51,115 nt of DNA from Planctomycetia bacterium (GTDB lineage: Bacteria; Planctomycetota; Phycisphaerae; Phycisphaerales; SM1A02), in NCBI GenBank assembly GCA_005787685.1, contig SYAC01000032.1:1-51115 (forward strand). The letters run 5' to 3'. This document shows, in pieces, positions 17,126 through 26,468 of the stretch (positions within the stretch are counted from its first letter, which is position 1; every line of letters begins with the position of its first letter). Under the pieces are notes generated by a model. That model made no database searches, was not told the origin of the DNA, and saw only the letters and a list, made by a program, of their open reading frames with translations. Position numbers and translations under genes: made by a program.

Positions 17126-18406
17126 TTAGTCGTGAGTGGTGAAATTAACGGTGCGCTTGGATATGCGTTGTTCATACATGGCGCCACCGCACCAAATAAT
17201 TCCGGCAAAAAAAATACAAATGGGAATAGTCGTGTACGCGAGTGTCCAGCCCGAGCCTTCGGCGATCCATCCGATCATGGGCACGGCGGGAACATCCCCA
17301 AAAAGATGCAACACAAAAATAGCGAGAGCCATTCCGGTGCCACGCTCCGCTGGATTTAAAATATGCACCAAATGCGCGTGGACAGGTCCCACACTCATGA
17401 CTAAAAAGAAAGCACCAATGGTGACGCCGCACCACATGGCCGTGATATTGGGCGCGAACAAAACAAAAAGTATGGCCGCGGTCGCCACAAAACTGGTGAT
17501 TCCACAAATCCATAAGTGCGCTGTTGCTTTTCTTTGAAACCACCAATCGCCAAGAAAACCCCCGGCTAATGTGCCTGTGATACCGGTCACAACAATGATG
17601 GCGCCAAACATGGTGCTGGAACTTTCAACACTTAAACCCCAAACCTCGTCAAGATAGGTTGGCGTCCAAAATCCAAGGCTTCCAAATCCGGCGGTCTGCA
17701 ATGCGTAACCCGCGGTGGTACACAACCATCTTGGTCGAAACAGAATGCCAATGGCATCGCGCGCTGTTGGCGGGGCGTTCACAACAACGTGCGCGTCCAT
17801 GGCTCCGCGTTTTGGATCGCGTAAAAAATAAATCAACAGCGCAAGAAAAAGTCCGGGTCCGCCGGCGACAAAGAACGCTTCTCGCCAACCGTAGTTAGAT
17901 CCAACAACTCCGCCAAGAGTGAAACCAATCGCGGCGCCAACCGGTATGGCCGCGTTGAAGAAAGCCATGGAGCGACTTTGTTGCTTGGCGGGAAATTCAT
18001 CGGCAAGAACGGCAGGCGCGACGCTGGCGTACGCGGCTTCGCCAATACCAGTGAAGGCGCGCATGATCAGAAGGCTCCAAAAGCCCCACGCAAATCCGCC
18101 AAGAAGTGTCAACACGCTCCAAAACGCAACCGCCGCTGCAAGTACGTGCAGTCTGGGAAGTCGATCGGCGATTAAACCAAAAACCGGCGCGGCCAACATG
18201 TACACCACAATAAATGCGGAGTAGAGCCAGCCGGACTGAGTGTGGGTAAGCCCCAAGCCGCCCTGCTCAAGTGATTTTTCTAAAAACGGAACCAGGCTGC
18301 TGACCACATAGCGGTCCACATAATTCAGCAAATTCAGAAGTGAGAGCAAGACAAGTGCAATCATGGGCGCACGCAAACCGTGCTTCATGGCTGAGAATAT
18401 TTTCAT
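17126..18406 (-). CDS. MFS transporter, spinster-like
   Basis: The 426-residue protein has about 12 hydrophobic segments and the major facilitator A-motif region GLIADRLPRLHVL. It also has LLNYVDRYVVSSLVPFLE at the first helix and FTGIGEAAYASVAPAVLADEFP in helix 4-5, all typical of the spinster-like branch. Substrates of this branch in bacteria are mostly unknown and include organic acids and sphingolipid-like compounds in eukaryotes. The ATG overlaps the aroDE stop by four bases and aroC follows after 23 bases. By context it could carry a shikimate-pathway intermediate or another aromatic or organic acid, but this is inference. Confidence 0.93.
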   Translation of the reverse strand: MKIFSAMKHGLRAPMIALVLLSLLNLLNYVDRYVVSSLVPFLEKSLEQGGLGLTHTQSGWLYSAFIVVYMLAAPVFGLIADRLPRLHVLAAAVAFWSVLTLLGGFAWGFWSLLIMRAFTGIGEAAYASVAPAVLADEFPAKQQSRSMAFFNAAIPVGAAIGFTLGGVVGSNYGWREAFFVAGGPGLFLALLIYFLRDPKRGAMDAHVVVNAPPTARDAIGILFRPRWLCTTAGYALQTAGFGSLGFWTPTYLDEVWGLSVESSSTMFGAIIVVTGITGTLAGGFLGDWWFQRKATAHLWICGITSFVATAAILFVLFAPNITAMWCGVTIGAFFLVMSVGPVHAHLVHILNPAERGTGMALAIFVLHLFGDVPAVPMIGWIAEGSGWTLAYTTIPICIFFAGIIWCGGAMYEQRISKRTVNFTTHD

Positions 18407-20223
18407 GAGTCAGCGTCCAACTTTTGTTTGAGTAGATCACGCCACAAATGAAGTGGCGCAGATCCACGCGCTAATGTTGGTCGCGACGAAATGCCTGGAT
18501 CACCGCCGTTGTGTGGAAATGGCTGATGCGGCTTGCTATGCATGGTGTTGCCGCCAGCAGCAATATCTTGGGTGAACAACTCAAATTGCAACGCGGCTTG
18601 GCGCAAAAACATTTCGGTTCCATCGACCAAGATTGCGCCAGCATTGCGCGCCCGCTTTAGAAGCGGCGTTTCACGCGGACGATAGACGGTGTCCATGACA
18701 ACCATGGTTGAATTTATTTTGAATGTGTTCGAAAGTGGATCAATATGTTCGCCGCCGCCGCCAGTCATTCCGGCACTGGTGCAATTCACAATTACGTTGA
18801 AAGAATTTGCCGCGACATTATTCAGCTCTACGGCCTCCACGCGCGATTGATGCGCTCCAAAAATAGCACGCGCGTTGAAGTGATTGGCAAGCTTGACGGC
18901 TTTGTCGTGCGTGCGATTGATAACGGTGACATGCGCGCCAGCGAGGCTCAGGCCGGCGACCACGGCGCGCGCCGCGCCGCCCGCACCCAACACCAATATG
19001 CGTTGCTGACTCCATTGATCAAATGCTTGCTTTACCGTGGATTTTTCCGAGTTGTTCACATTTCTGGTATTCAGTAAATCGATATGAGCATTGGGAATGC
19101 CGTAGCCAGAGGCCAGCGCGGCCGAGGCGCGCTCGCTCATTCCTAGCGCGCCCGCAAGCGCGACCACAGCCGCGGGCGCGTCGGTGTTAAATGCGCTTGC
19201 AACCACTCCATCGGCAAATAAAAGCGTGTTTGCGGCGCCGCACCACTGGCTTACGGTGTCGCAAGCGCCGCCCTGCTCCTGGCACAATCGCAACGCGTGC
19301 TCCTTATGCGGAAGCGTGACGCTGACCCCGCGTAAATTCAAAAGAGGTGCGGCGCACATGTCGCCTATTGACGCTTTGAAATGCTCCCACTCTGGTGGAA
19401 TTGCCAAGGGGACATACGCGCCGTTGAATTGCCTGGCCACAAATGCGGCGTTGTGCAACAACGGAGAAAGCGAATGCTCCACTGGCCATCCCACTACGGC
19501 GAATACGGTGGTGGCCGGCGTCATGTGTGGCAATGCGTACACATTGATCAATTCATCAACCGTCAGTTGGCCAGGCGCCGTGCCCATTTCGCCGTCGGGA
19601 CGCGCATAGGTGAGGAAGCCGCCAAACTTTGGCGCAAGCACTCGGCTTGCAATTCCAAATGAACCCATGCATAAGGCAATGGTGGGCTTGCCTTGATAAC
19701 GCATAAATTCAAATGCTTCCAAGTTGTCGCGCACGCTTCTGGCGCGCCAGGCGACTTTTGCCACGGAGCACAACGGCTCGCTCCACATGGCGCCAACGCG
19801 CTTGGAAAGATCCGCGGGTCGCGTGTGAAAATCATGCGCGCTTAAAATAAGGCGAGTGGAAGTTTTGGTCGCCGCAAATTGATTTGCAAACTCCGCACTC
19901 GCCGCAAACGCGGCCAGTTCAAGATCAATGTATGACGGCGGTACATTGAGTTTGCAAATGGCCACCAGCAATTCAAGCCGTTCGTTCTCGTTGCCAACAT
20001 AGGCCCCGCCCTCCGCTGCGACGCGCGCGGTCACGATGCAAGGCAAAGGACTATTTTTCACAAGTTGCGCCACACTTTCAAGCGCGCCCTGCGTTTGCGC
20101 CAAGGTATCCACGCGCCACTCCACAATGGTCGCGCCAAGCTTGGCTTGCGCGCGTGCGCACTCAAGCGCGGGCTCAATATCATTGGCACTTTCCACCGTG
20201 ATTGCCACGGCGATCAGCGACAT
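18403..20223 (-). CDS. aroDE: Bifunctional 3-dehydroquinate dehydratase / shikimate dehydrogenase
   Basis: The 606-residue fusion catalyses dehydroquinate to dehydroshikimate to shikimate. The type I dehydratase half (1-225) has EWRVDTL, the catalytic His130 (SAHDFH), the Schiff-base Lys156 (VAKVAWRA) and the RVLAPKFGGFLTYA loop. The dehydrogenase half starts at VVGWPVEHSLSP (about 244). It continues with VTLPHKEHA (Lys307), FNTDAPA, the NADP loop GAGGAARA (413-420), NRTHDKA and CTSAGMTGGGG. A segment of about 45 residues (365-408) between FNTDAPA and the NADP loop is longer than usual. The ATG at 20223 is chosen because the upstream extension lacks family similarity. Plants, chlamydiae and planctomycetes have similar fusions. 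Confidence 0.96.
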   Translation of the reverse strand: MSLIAVAITVESANDIEPALECARAQAKLGATIVEWRVDTLAQTQGALESVAQLVKNSPLPCIVTARVAAEGGAYVGNENERLELLVAICKLNVPPSYIDLELAAFAASAEFANQFAATKTSTRLILSAHDFHTRPADLSKRVGAMWSEPLCSVAKVAWRARSVRDNLEAFEFMRYQGKPTIALCMGSFGIASRVLAPKFGGFLTYARPDGEMGTAPGQLTVDELINVYALPHMTPATTVFAVVGWPVEHSLSPLLHNAAFVARQFNGAYVPLAIPPEWEHFKASIGDMCAAPLLNLRGVSVTLPHKEHALRLCQEQGGACDTVSQWCGAANTLLFADGVVASAFNTDAPAAVVALAGALGMSERASAALASGYGIPNAHIDLLNTRNVNNSEKSTVKQAFDQWSQQRILVLGAGGAARAVVAGLSLAGAHVTVINRTHDKAVKLANHFNARAIFGAHQSRVEAVELNNVAANSFNVIVNCTSAGMTGGGGEHIDPLSNTFKINSTMVVMDTVYRPRETPLLKRARNAGAILVDGTEMFLRQAALQFELFTQDIAAGGNTMHSKPHQPFPHNGGDPGISSRPTLARGSAPLHLWRDLLKQKLDADS

Positions 20224-20372
20224 GTCAATCCTGAAAGAATGGTTGGCGCATTGCCTTGGGTTTGAACGCTCCACGCCCGCGCCACCAGGCGGTGATCATT
20301 TAAATGTGTGTGACAAGGAAACGGCGGCATATACGGAGTGTACGAAGAGCGGTGACGGATTAGCATGGTGAC

Positions 20373-20990
20373 ATGCAAGAAGTTTCCCTTGATGCGGCGA
20401 TTGAATTTCTTCATAGTCACCTTCATGGATTTTTAAAATTCGACGGCGAACGCGTGGCCGTGAAGTTGATTGTGGCTAGCGATGGAACTCTTGTGATGCC
20501 GGTTATGGAGGCCATGCTGTTAGCCATGGAAACCGTTCTTGAACTTCCAAACGATGACGACGACAGCATGCATTTAATTGTCACGCTGACCCGTCAAACG
20601 GAAACAGGAACATTTGCGGGGTGGTGCGATCGTTGGCGCGCTTATCATGGCGAGCCCGAGGATGTCCGCTGGGCCAGCATTGCGATTGACTCGGGCCGTC
20701 TTGCGGGTTGGTTCTTGGATGATGAAGCCATGATGCGGTCCAATCCACTGGCGGTAGATGAACTTGCCTTATTGAAGCAATTGAACGCTCAACCACGCGC
20801 ATTGTTAAAGGCACTGTGCGTGACCACCAAGGTGGACTGCGAGGAACCGATCGCGGTGGGTGTGGACGCAGGCGGAATTGATATTCGCCGCTTGCACGAC
20901 GTGGCACGCCTTCCGTTTCCGATTCGTTTGGAGAACACGGCACAAGTTCGATCATTTATTGAAGGCGCTTCATTTCCTAGCCATTTGTGA
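20373..20990 (+). CDS. Uncharacterised protein, possibly HugZ/DUF2470-like
   Basis: This 205-residue soluble protein has no signal peptide. The N-terminal 130 residues have alternating strands (VAVKLIVASDGTLVMPVM, SMHLIVTLTRQ) that could form a flavin-reductase-type split barrel. The C-terminal 60 residues (AVGVDAGGIDIRRLHDVARLPFP, then a helix) resemble the DUF2470 pattern of a DxxGxD strand, an R-hPF segment and a helix. Such a pairing occurs in PPOX-like haem-handling proteins such as HugZ, so that is my tentative reading. Diagnostic haem or flavin residues are not certain. It sits 52 bases upstream of phhA on the same strand and diverges from aroDE. Confidence 0.5.
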   Translation: MQEVSLDAAIEFLHSHLHGFLKFDGERVAVKLIVASDGTLVMPVMEAMLLAMETVLELPNDDDDSMHLIVTLTRQTETGTFAGWCDRWRAYHGEPEDVRWASIAIDSGRLAGWFLDDEAMMRSNPLAVDELALLKQLNAQPRALLKALCVTTKVDCEEPIAVGVDAGGIDIRRLHDVARLPFPIRLENTAQVRSFIEGASFPSHL

Positions 20991-21042
20991 TTCTGTTCTT
21001 TGGACCAGCCATACTAGAATCATCTTTCCACAGGAGAACCAC

Positions 21043-21912
21043 ATGAACGGATCACATCACGCTAAAAAGTTCGCCGGCAGTTTGAACCACGCAATGATTG
21101 ACAACGCTCAAGCTGACGCGGCGCAAACCTACGCCAACAATTTTGGCGCGCCTGGCTACGGTGATATTGGGCGCTGCTATATCGATCAAAAGTACGCTGG
21201 CTACAGCGCGGAGAATCAAGAAACATGGTGCACCATGTTTGATCGGCAGATGATTTTTCTGAAAGACAACGCCAGTAAAACATATTTGGACGGCGCGGCG
21301 CTGATCAATCTGCGTCGCGACCGAATTCCGCCGCTATCAGAAATCAACGGCTTCCTGCATCCATTGACAAAGTGGCAAAGCCGCGCGGTGCCTGGCTACT
21401 TGCCGTCCAAGGCTTTCTTTGCGTGCTTGGCGCGCCGAGAATTTCCCACCACCATTGTGATTCGTCCCAAGCAAAGTATTGACTACTTGCCAGAGCCCGA
21501 TATTTTTCACGACATCTTTGGACATGTTCCATTACACGCCGATCCAGTGTTCGCGGATTTTTTGCAGACCTACGGCAAGGCTGCACTTGGCGCCACGGAT
21601 GAAAAGGATGTGGAGCGCTTGGCGCGCCTGTTCTGGTTCACCGTTGAATTTGGCTTGATCAAAGAAGGCGGTCGCATCAAGGTGTATGGCAGTGGTTTGA
21701 TTTCAAGTCCCGGCGAATGCAAGCATTCGTTGGAAAGCCCTGATGTTGACCGCAGACCATTTGATTTGGATCGTGTGTGCGACACCGCGTTTGAAATTGA
21801 CCACTATCAGCCGATTTTGTATGTGCTGGAAAGCTTTGATCAGTTGCGCAACGCCATGACCACCTATGCCAAGCGGATCATGGACAAAACCGCGGTGGCT
21901 GAGCGCGTGTAA
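21043..21912 (+). CDS. phhA: Phenylalanine 4-hydroxylase
   Basis: PhhA hydroxylates phenylalanine to tyrosine using non-haem iron, oxygen and a tetrahydropterin. The ATG at 21043 follows a clear aggaga site (21032-21037); the open frame upstream is a shadow. The 289-residue monomeric bacterial type has the iron ligands in DIFHDIFGHVPL (two His) and FWFTVEFGL (Glu). It also has IRPKQSIDYLPEPD and GSGLISSPGE. No ACT regulatory domain is present. It lies beside the divergent aroDE-MFS-aroC operon, so aromatic amino-acid synthesis and conversion genes are grouped. A pterin carbinolamine dehydratase gene (phhB) is not visible nearby. Confidence 0.97.
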   Translation: MNGSHHAKKFAGSLNHAMIDNAQADAAQTYANNFGAPGYGDIGRCYIDQKYAGYSAENQETWCTMFDRQMIFLKDNASKTYLDGAALINLRRDRIPPLSEINGFLHPLTKWQSRAVPGYLPSKAFFACLARREFPTTIVIRPKQSIDYLPEPDIFHDIFGHVPLHADPVFADFLQTYGKAALGATDEKDVERLARLFWFTVEFGLIKEGGRIKVYGSGLISSPGECKHSLESPDVDRRPFDLDRVCDTAFEIDHYQPILYVLESFDQLRNAMTTYAKRIMDKTAVAERV

Positions 21913-21963
21913 TCAAAGCCGCCTTGGCAATGTGTGAGCTCATAGAAGTAGCGCGTGTGTCGC

Positions 21964-21985
21964 ACACATAAAATTGTGTTTTTTC
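21964..21985 (+). terminator. Possible weak terminator after phhA
   Basis: A 5-bp stem (acaca 21964-21968, tgtgt 21975-21979) is followed by a run of T. The stem is short and AT-rich, so the call is weak. The rest of 21913-22098 shows nothing else apart from the short gtgtg-tcg-cacac stem just upstream. Confidence 0.35.
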
Positions 21986-22098
21986 TATTTGGGAAACCAT
22001 TTCGAATGTGTTCGCAATTTGAATTTCATTCATCCGCCCACTTTCATCCACACGATCCGGGCATGCTTGTTGCAACATTTTTTGCGTAGTCTTGCCGT

Positions 22099-23358
22099 AT
22101 GGCCGTAAATAAAAATCGTTCCTCACGCACGCCCGCAATCATGATTGAACAAAAGGAATTCGCGCTTCGACGCGTGGCTCTGCTGAAAGCGTTGAATGGA
22201 AGTATTGGCTTGGTTCTGGCCGGGGAGGCTGACCCAAACCTGCACCACCCATTTGCGGCGCACGCGCATTTCACCTACCTCACCGGACTTGTTGATGAGC
22301 CCGGCGCCGCATTGTTGTTGGACGCCAAAAACCCAAATCCAGCAAGGCGCGTGCAACTCTTTCTACGGCCGCTCAATCCAGAGCGGGAAAAGTGGGATGG
22401 CTTTCGCGCGCAAATTGGTGAAGAACTGCGCACGCAAGCCGGTATTGAAACCATCTTTAGAACCAACATGCTTGCGCCACAACTTCTGGACGCGGCAAAA
22501 CGCTCCAAGTCACTGACATTGCTCATGCCATTGGCGGCGCATACGAATCCCGTGAGTGGTGACTTGGAAATTTTCCGCCGCGCCGCGGAGCGTATTCCAA
22601 ATTGCTGCATCAATGATGGCACGCATATTTTAAATGACATGCGCGCCTGCAAAAGCAAAGCCGAAGTGGCGTGCATTCAAGAAGCAGGACGCATCACTGG
22701 CCTTGGCTTTGCCGCCGCATTCGCGTGTCTGAAGCCAAACATGAATGAGTTTGAATTGCAGCGGCATGTGGAGTCTGGATATCACCAAGGGGGCTCACGC
22801 GAACTTGCGTTTCGCACCATCGCTGGTGGTGGTTTCAACAGCACCGTGTTGCACTATCACGCCAACGATCAAGTATTGCGCGATGGTGATTTGGTCTGTC
22901 TTGATTCCGGCGCTAAATGGTGCGGTTATTCCGCCGATGTCACGCGCACGCTTCCGGTGAATGGAAAGTTCACTCCACGCCAGCGCGCCATTCATGATCT
23001 TGTTTTAGCGGCACAATCAGCCGCCATTCGTGCTTGCAAACCTGGCGCGCGCTTTCATCACATTGACGAGGCGGCGCGCGCAGTCAGTCGCCGCGCTGGA
23101 CTTGCCGATGCATTCATTCATGGCATTGGTCACCATCTTGGGTTGGAAACCCATGACGCAAATCCAGACTCTCCACTACGCGTTGGAGCCGTGATCACGA
23201 TTGAGCCAGGCGTGTATTTGCCACATGAAAAAATTGGCATACGCATTGAGGACGATATTTTGATCACGTCACGAGGGCCAATCACTTTAACTAGTGGCAT
23301 ACCACGCTCAAGCAAGGAAATTGAGACAGCCATGTTCCGCGCACGGCGTTCAAGTTGA
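22099..23358 (+). CDS. pepP: Xaa-Pro aminopeptidase (M24 family)
   Basis: The enzyme removes N-terminal residues next to proline and uses two Mn ions. The 419-residue protein has the N-terminal creatinase-like domain (about 15-180, with FTYLTGLVDEPGAALLL) and the pita-bread catalytic domain. Metal ligands are visible in order: DSGAKWCGYSADVTRTLP (two Asp), GIGHHLGLETHD (His), ITIEPGVYLP (Glu) and IRIEDDI (Glu). Length fits cytoplasmic PepP. The ATG at 22099 or another 14 codons in (MIEQKEF) could be the start. A C8 homopolymer follows shortly after the stop at about 23361-23368, possibly an assembly-error-prone spot but outside the gene. Confidence 0.95.
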   Translation: MAVNKNRSSRTPAIMIEQKEFALRRVALLKALNGSIGLVLAGEADPNLHHPFAAHAHFTYLTGLVDEPGAALLLDAKNPNPARRVQLFLRPLNPEREKWDGFRAQIGEELRTQAGIETIFRTNMLAPQLLDAAKRSKSLTLLMPLAAHTNPVSGDLEIFRRAAERIPNCCINDGTHILNDMRACKSKAEVACIQEAGRITGLGFAAAFACLKPNMNEFELQRHVESGYHQGGSRELAFRTIAGGGFNSTVLHYHANDQVLRDGDLVCLDSGAKWCGYSADVTRTLPVNGKFTPRQRAIHDLVLAAQSAAIRACKPGARFHHIDEAARAVSRRAGLADAFIHGIGHHLGLETHDANPDSPLRVGAVITIEPGVYLPHEKIGIRIEDDILITSRGPITLTSGIPRSSKEIETAMFRARRSS

Positions 23359-23411
23359 CCCCCCCCGCTCAGTCGCGGTGCGCCGGGCTTGGGATATGCA
23401 GACACTTATAT

Positions 23412-23810
23412 TCACCACGGAACTCCAATTAAAAATCCGTGGAGCACAAGCAGCGTCAAACTCCACACCACTGGAAATATCGATAGTGCAATGGCCACGA
23501 CGGTTAGTCGACGTCCTACTTGATCTTTGTGGCGCCCAACAATTTCACAGGTCACGATCACAAATAAGACAATGCTGAACTTAAACGCAATTGCTCCTGC
23601 AAGATCCCACCGATCAATCACAATCTTGGCAAGTGGATTCACTTCGGTTCCACCCTTGCGCAAGATGTACCAAGTTAAAATAATGTCCAGACTTGCAAAA
23701 AGGAGAAACCAAACGTACCCCTCTTGATAGCGCATGGGTGGAACGCTGAGCCACTTGGGAGATTGGAGTCCTATCTGCGTTTCGTTTTGATCCCGCTGAA
23801 GAGCCATCAT
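23412..23810 (-). CDS. DUF5658-like small membrane protein
   Basis: The 132-residue protein has three hydrophobic segments: YVWFLLFASLDIILTWYIL, LAGAIAFKFSIVLFVIVTCEIV and LTVVAIALSIFPVVWSLTLLVLHGFL. The first segment includes the pattern DIILTWYILRKGGTEVNPLA. It is followed by a F/K-rich helix with an ExxGRH motif near the end of helix two. This arrangement is what I recall of the DUF5658 family, whose function is unknown. Tandem ATG codons open the gene. It lies 34 bases downstream of thiC on the same strand, so it may be co-transcribed. Confidence 0.7.
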   Translation of the reverse strand: MMALQRDQNETQIGLQSPKWLSVPPMRYQEGYVWFLLFASLDIILTWYILRKGGTEVNPLAKIVIDRWDLAGAIAFKFSIVLFVIVTCEIVGRHKDQVGRRLTVVAIALSIFPVVWSLTLLVLHGFLIGVPW

Positions 23811-23844
23811 GGTTGAAGTATCCCACGAAATTTGATGAACGCTA

Positions 23845-25767
23845 CTAAATTAGTGGGATTTTTGTTGAAATATTGTGTGCCGGTGAGGTGTTCAGTTGCA
23901 CCAATTGTTCTTGAGTTTGTCGCGCTTGCGCGGAGTCGACAAAATCACTGTGACAAGATGCTTTGGCTTGAACCGCGCTAACCGCCACCTTGGTTTTGGA
24001 GGCAAGCTTGTGAATTTCCTCGGGTGACAGCACACCACGCTTGGCAAGAACCTCTTGCTGCTCGGGCGTCAGCGCGGCGCTTTGTACGGGCTTGTCGCGG
24101 CGATACTCCTCGCTTTTTCCACTGGCAAACTCCTGAATTTCCTTGCTGATGCGCACGCTGCACCAATCGTGTCCGCACATGGCACAAAAATCCGTGTCCA
24201 CATCCAGGTCCTCATCGTGGTAAGCGCGGGCGGTGTCTGGATCAAATGACAACTCGAAATGCTTTTGCCAATTCAGCGCGGCGCGCGCCTTGGTGAGTTC
24301 ATCATCGCGGTCGCGCGAACCTGGAATTCCAAGCGCCACATCGGCGGCGTGCGCCGCAATTTTGTAAGCAATGCATCCCTGCTTCACATCGTCCTTCTTG
24401 GGCAAACCCAAATGCTCCTTAGGCGTGACATAACACAACATGCTGGCTCCGTGATAGCCCGCGCTTGTGGCGCCTATGCAGCTTGTGATGTGGTCGTAGC
24501 CGGGAAAAATATCCGTGACCAGCGGCCCAAGCACGTAGAACGGTGCGCCATGACAAATGCGCCGCTGCAATTTCATGTTGTATTCAATTTGATCAAGTGG
24601 AACATGTCCGGGTCCCTCCACCATCACTTGCACGCCTTGGCGCCAAGCGCGCTCGGTCAGTTCACCGATTGCCGCAAGCTCCGCAAGTTGCGCGGCATCG
24701 GTGGCGTCGGCCAAGCCGCCTGGACGCAACCCGTCACCAATGGAAAATGTCACGTCGTAGCGGCGCATGACTGCACAAATGCTCTCCCAACATTCGTACA
24801 TGACATTTTGTTTGTTGTGAATCAACATCCACTTGGCTAGCAAACTTCCGCCACGGCTCACAATGCCAATCAAACGATTCTTAATGAGCGGCAGGTGCTC
24901 CTTCAGTACGCCAGCGTGAATAGTGAAGTAATCCACCCCTTGCTTAGCCTGATGTTCTAGCGTTTCCAGAATCACGGCCTCGTTCAAATCATCAAGCTTG
25001 CGACCAATGATCATGGAATAAATTGGAACAGTGCCAATGGGCACATTGCTGTTACGAATCAACGCGTCACGGCACGCGTCTAGATCGCCGCCGGTTGAGA
25101 GGTCCATGACTGTGTCCGCGCCCCATTTCTGCGCCCACTTTAACTTTTCAACTTCTTCATCCGTGCCGGAACTCACCGGACTAGCGCCCATGTTGGCGTT
25201 GATTTTTGTTTGAGACGCGCGACCAATAGCCATTGGATCAAGTTCGTATCCCAAGTGCACGCGATTGGCTGGAATCACCATGCGACCCGCGGCGATTTCA
25301 TCGCGCACTTGCTCGGCCGTCAGATGCGGCTCGCGCTGCGCCACGCGACGCATTTCTTTGGTAGTCACGCCAAGACGCGCGAATTCGAGTTGCGTGATGG
25401 GCTCAAATCCGGCGGGCGCTTGCGCGCGAATCCAAGGCGCGATGTGCGTGTGCAAATGCCCCGCGCAACCTTGTTCATGGTTGTGCGCCGCCACAATGCT
25501 CCAGCCCACTGGAAGAAAGTCCCATGCGGTCTTGGTGGATGCGGCCGGCATGCCCGGCGTATCTGGACTGGAAAATGCAAGCGGACCACCAATGTCCGCC
25601 TTGCGCGCAAATGAACCAGGCGTGGTGCCTTGCGCGTTGGTTGATGGATTGGCCGCGCCATGCAGCGGCAATGGCTGATTGTTCAGCCGCGCATGTGATT
25701 GTCCAATTTCAAATGAAGATGCATTGGCGGAGCCGCCATTGTTTGCGTGTGAAACTTTGTTTTTCAT
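23845..25767 (-). CDS. thiC: Phosphomethylpyrimidine synthase (HMP-P synthase)
   Basis: ThiC rearranges 5-aminoimidazole ribotide into hydroxymethylpyrimidine phosphate using radical SAM chemistry, giving the pyrimidine half of thiamine. From the ATG at 25767 the protein is 640 residues. The chosen start leaves the TPP riboswitch and a short leader upstream. It has the ThiC N-terminal region and [54 protein letters not shown] and the C-terminal cluster site CAMCGHDWC (three Cys for the 4Fe-4S cluster). No other thi genes are in the window. It is regulated by the upstream TPP riboswitch. Confidence 0.97.
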   Translation of the reverse strand: MKNKVSHANNGGSANASSFEIGQSHARLNNQPLPLHGAANPSTNAQGTTPGSFARKADIGGPLAFSSPDTPGMPAASTKTAWDFLPVGWSIVAAHNHEQGCAGHLHTHIAPWIRAQAPAGFEPITQLEFARLGVTTKEMRRVAQREPHLTAEQVRDEIAAGRMVIPANRVHLGYELDPMAIGRASQTKINANMGASPVSSGTDEEVEKLKWAQKWGADTVMDLSTGGDLDACRDALIRNSNVPIGTVPIYSMIIGRKLDDLNEAVILETLEHQAKQGVDYFTIHAGVLKEHLPLIKNRLIGIVSRGGSLLAKWMLIHNKQNVMYECWESICAVMRRYDVTFSIGDGLRPGGLADATDAAQLAELAAIGELTERAWRQGVQVMVEGPGHVPLDQIEYNMKLQRRICHGAPFYVLGPLVTDIFPGYDHITSCIGATSAGYHGASMLCYVTPKEHLGLPKKDDVKQGCIAYKIAAHAADVALGIPGSRDRDDELTKARAALNWQKHFELSFDPDTARAYHDEDLDVDTDFCAMCGHDWCSVRISKEIQEFASGKSEEYRRDKPVQSAALTPEQQEVLAKRGVLSPEEIHKLASKTKVAVSAVQAKASCHSDFVDSAQARQTQEQLVQLNTSPAHNISTKIPLI

Positions 25768-25814
25768 CGTGTACTTCCTGACAAGGCGAAACCGCGTCAA
25801 GCAGTTCGCGAACT

Positions 25815-25905
25815 AGCGCCACTTCCCTACGCCGATACGAATCGGTTCAGGTTCCGCGGGTACTTCTCAGCGAACTCCACGGTGGAATACGCGCCCCGAG
25901 CGGCT
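25815..25905 (-). promoter_or_regulatory. TPP (THI-box) riboswitch upstream of thiC
   Basis: On the minus strand the order of conserved blocks is ctcggggcgc, then gctgagaagtaccc, then gaacctga and cgtagggaag. These are the hallmarks of the thiamine pyrophosphate aptamer. The 3' boundary lies about 50 bases before the thiC ATG. No strong terminator stem is seen between aptamer and start, so control may act on translation initiation. Confidence 0.95.
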
Positions 25906-25926
25906 AAGCATTAATCATAGTCATAC

Positions 25927-26445
25927 TTATTTTTGTTCGCTTGCAAATTGTTCGCGCGCCATGCCTATAAAATCGCACGCTGGCGGCGGCTTCACGCCCA
26001 AATGACGCAGCATGTTCACAATTTGCGCGGCGTGATAGTGCTGATGCGTGGCCACATGTATCAGCACATCCATAACGCTGGTCACGTAGGACTTCCCCTC
26101 GCGCACGCGTTCGGCCACTTGGTCAAGCTCCGCCTCTTTCACTTTGGCAAGCCAAGCGCCCCAACGCTGATCAAGCAATTCCCAGTCGCGCTCAAGCGCT
26201 TCTAAATTGGCAAAATTATCCAAGGTTGGAAATGGCGCGGTTTGATTTTTGTTTTCAAGAACATTCATCCATACGGTTTCCGCGCCATACAAATGCACGA
26301 ATGTTCCAAGCACGCTGCCAATTCCCATTTCAAACGATTTTCGCAATCCGTCGTTTGTAAGTCCACGCGACGCGGTCAACAATTTGTTGCGTACCCAATG
26401 TCGGTGCTCGTGCATACGCATGATGGTGTCTAGGCGTGTTCCCAT
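25927..26445 (-). CDS. DinB/YfiT-family four-helix-bundle protein
   Basis: The 172-residue helical protein carries the DinB-like metal-site pattern. A His appears in the second helix (FVHLYGAE) and two further His in HVATHQHYHAAQIVNML, followed by LRHLGVKPPPACDF, a typical end of the family. Members bind a metal through three His and several are bacillithiol- or mycothiol-dependent transferases, but no substrate can be given. It lies upstream of the thiC riboswitch on the same strand with its stop just ahead of the aptamer, so it is probably a separate unit. It diverges from the PLP enzyme by 23 bases. Confidence 0.85.
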   Translation of the reverse strand: MGTRLDTIMRMHEHRHWVRNKLLTASRGLTNDGLRKSFEMGIGSVLGTFVHLYGAETVWMNVLENKNQTAPFPTLDNFANLEALERDWELLDQRWGAWLAKVKEAELDQVAERVREGKSYVTSVMDVLIHVATHQHYHAAQIVNMLRHLGVKPPPACDFIGMAREQFASEQK

Positions 26446-26468
26446 GGATGTAGGTTACATTGCCTTGG

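Noticed and set aside
20860-21042. Extended N-terminus of phenylalanine hydroxylase
   Set aside because: It overlaps the 3' end of the upstream gene and lacks family similarity. The aggaga site points to 21043.
23820-23859. Inverted repeat atcccac...gtgggat at the thiC 3' end as a terminator
   Set aside because: The loop is 26 bases and one arm codes for the last ThiC residues. On the minus strand no U-tract follows, so it is not a convincing terminator.
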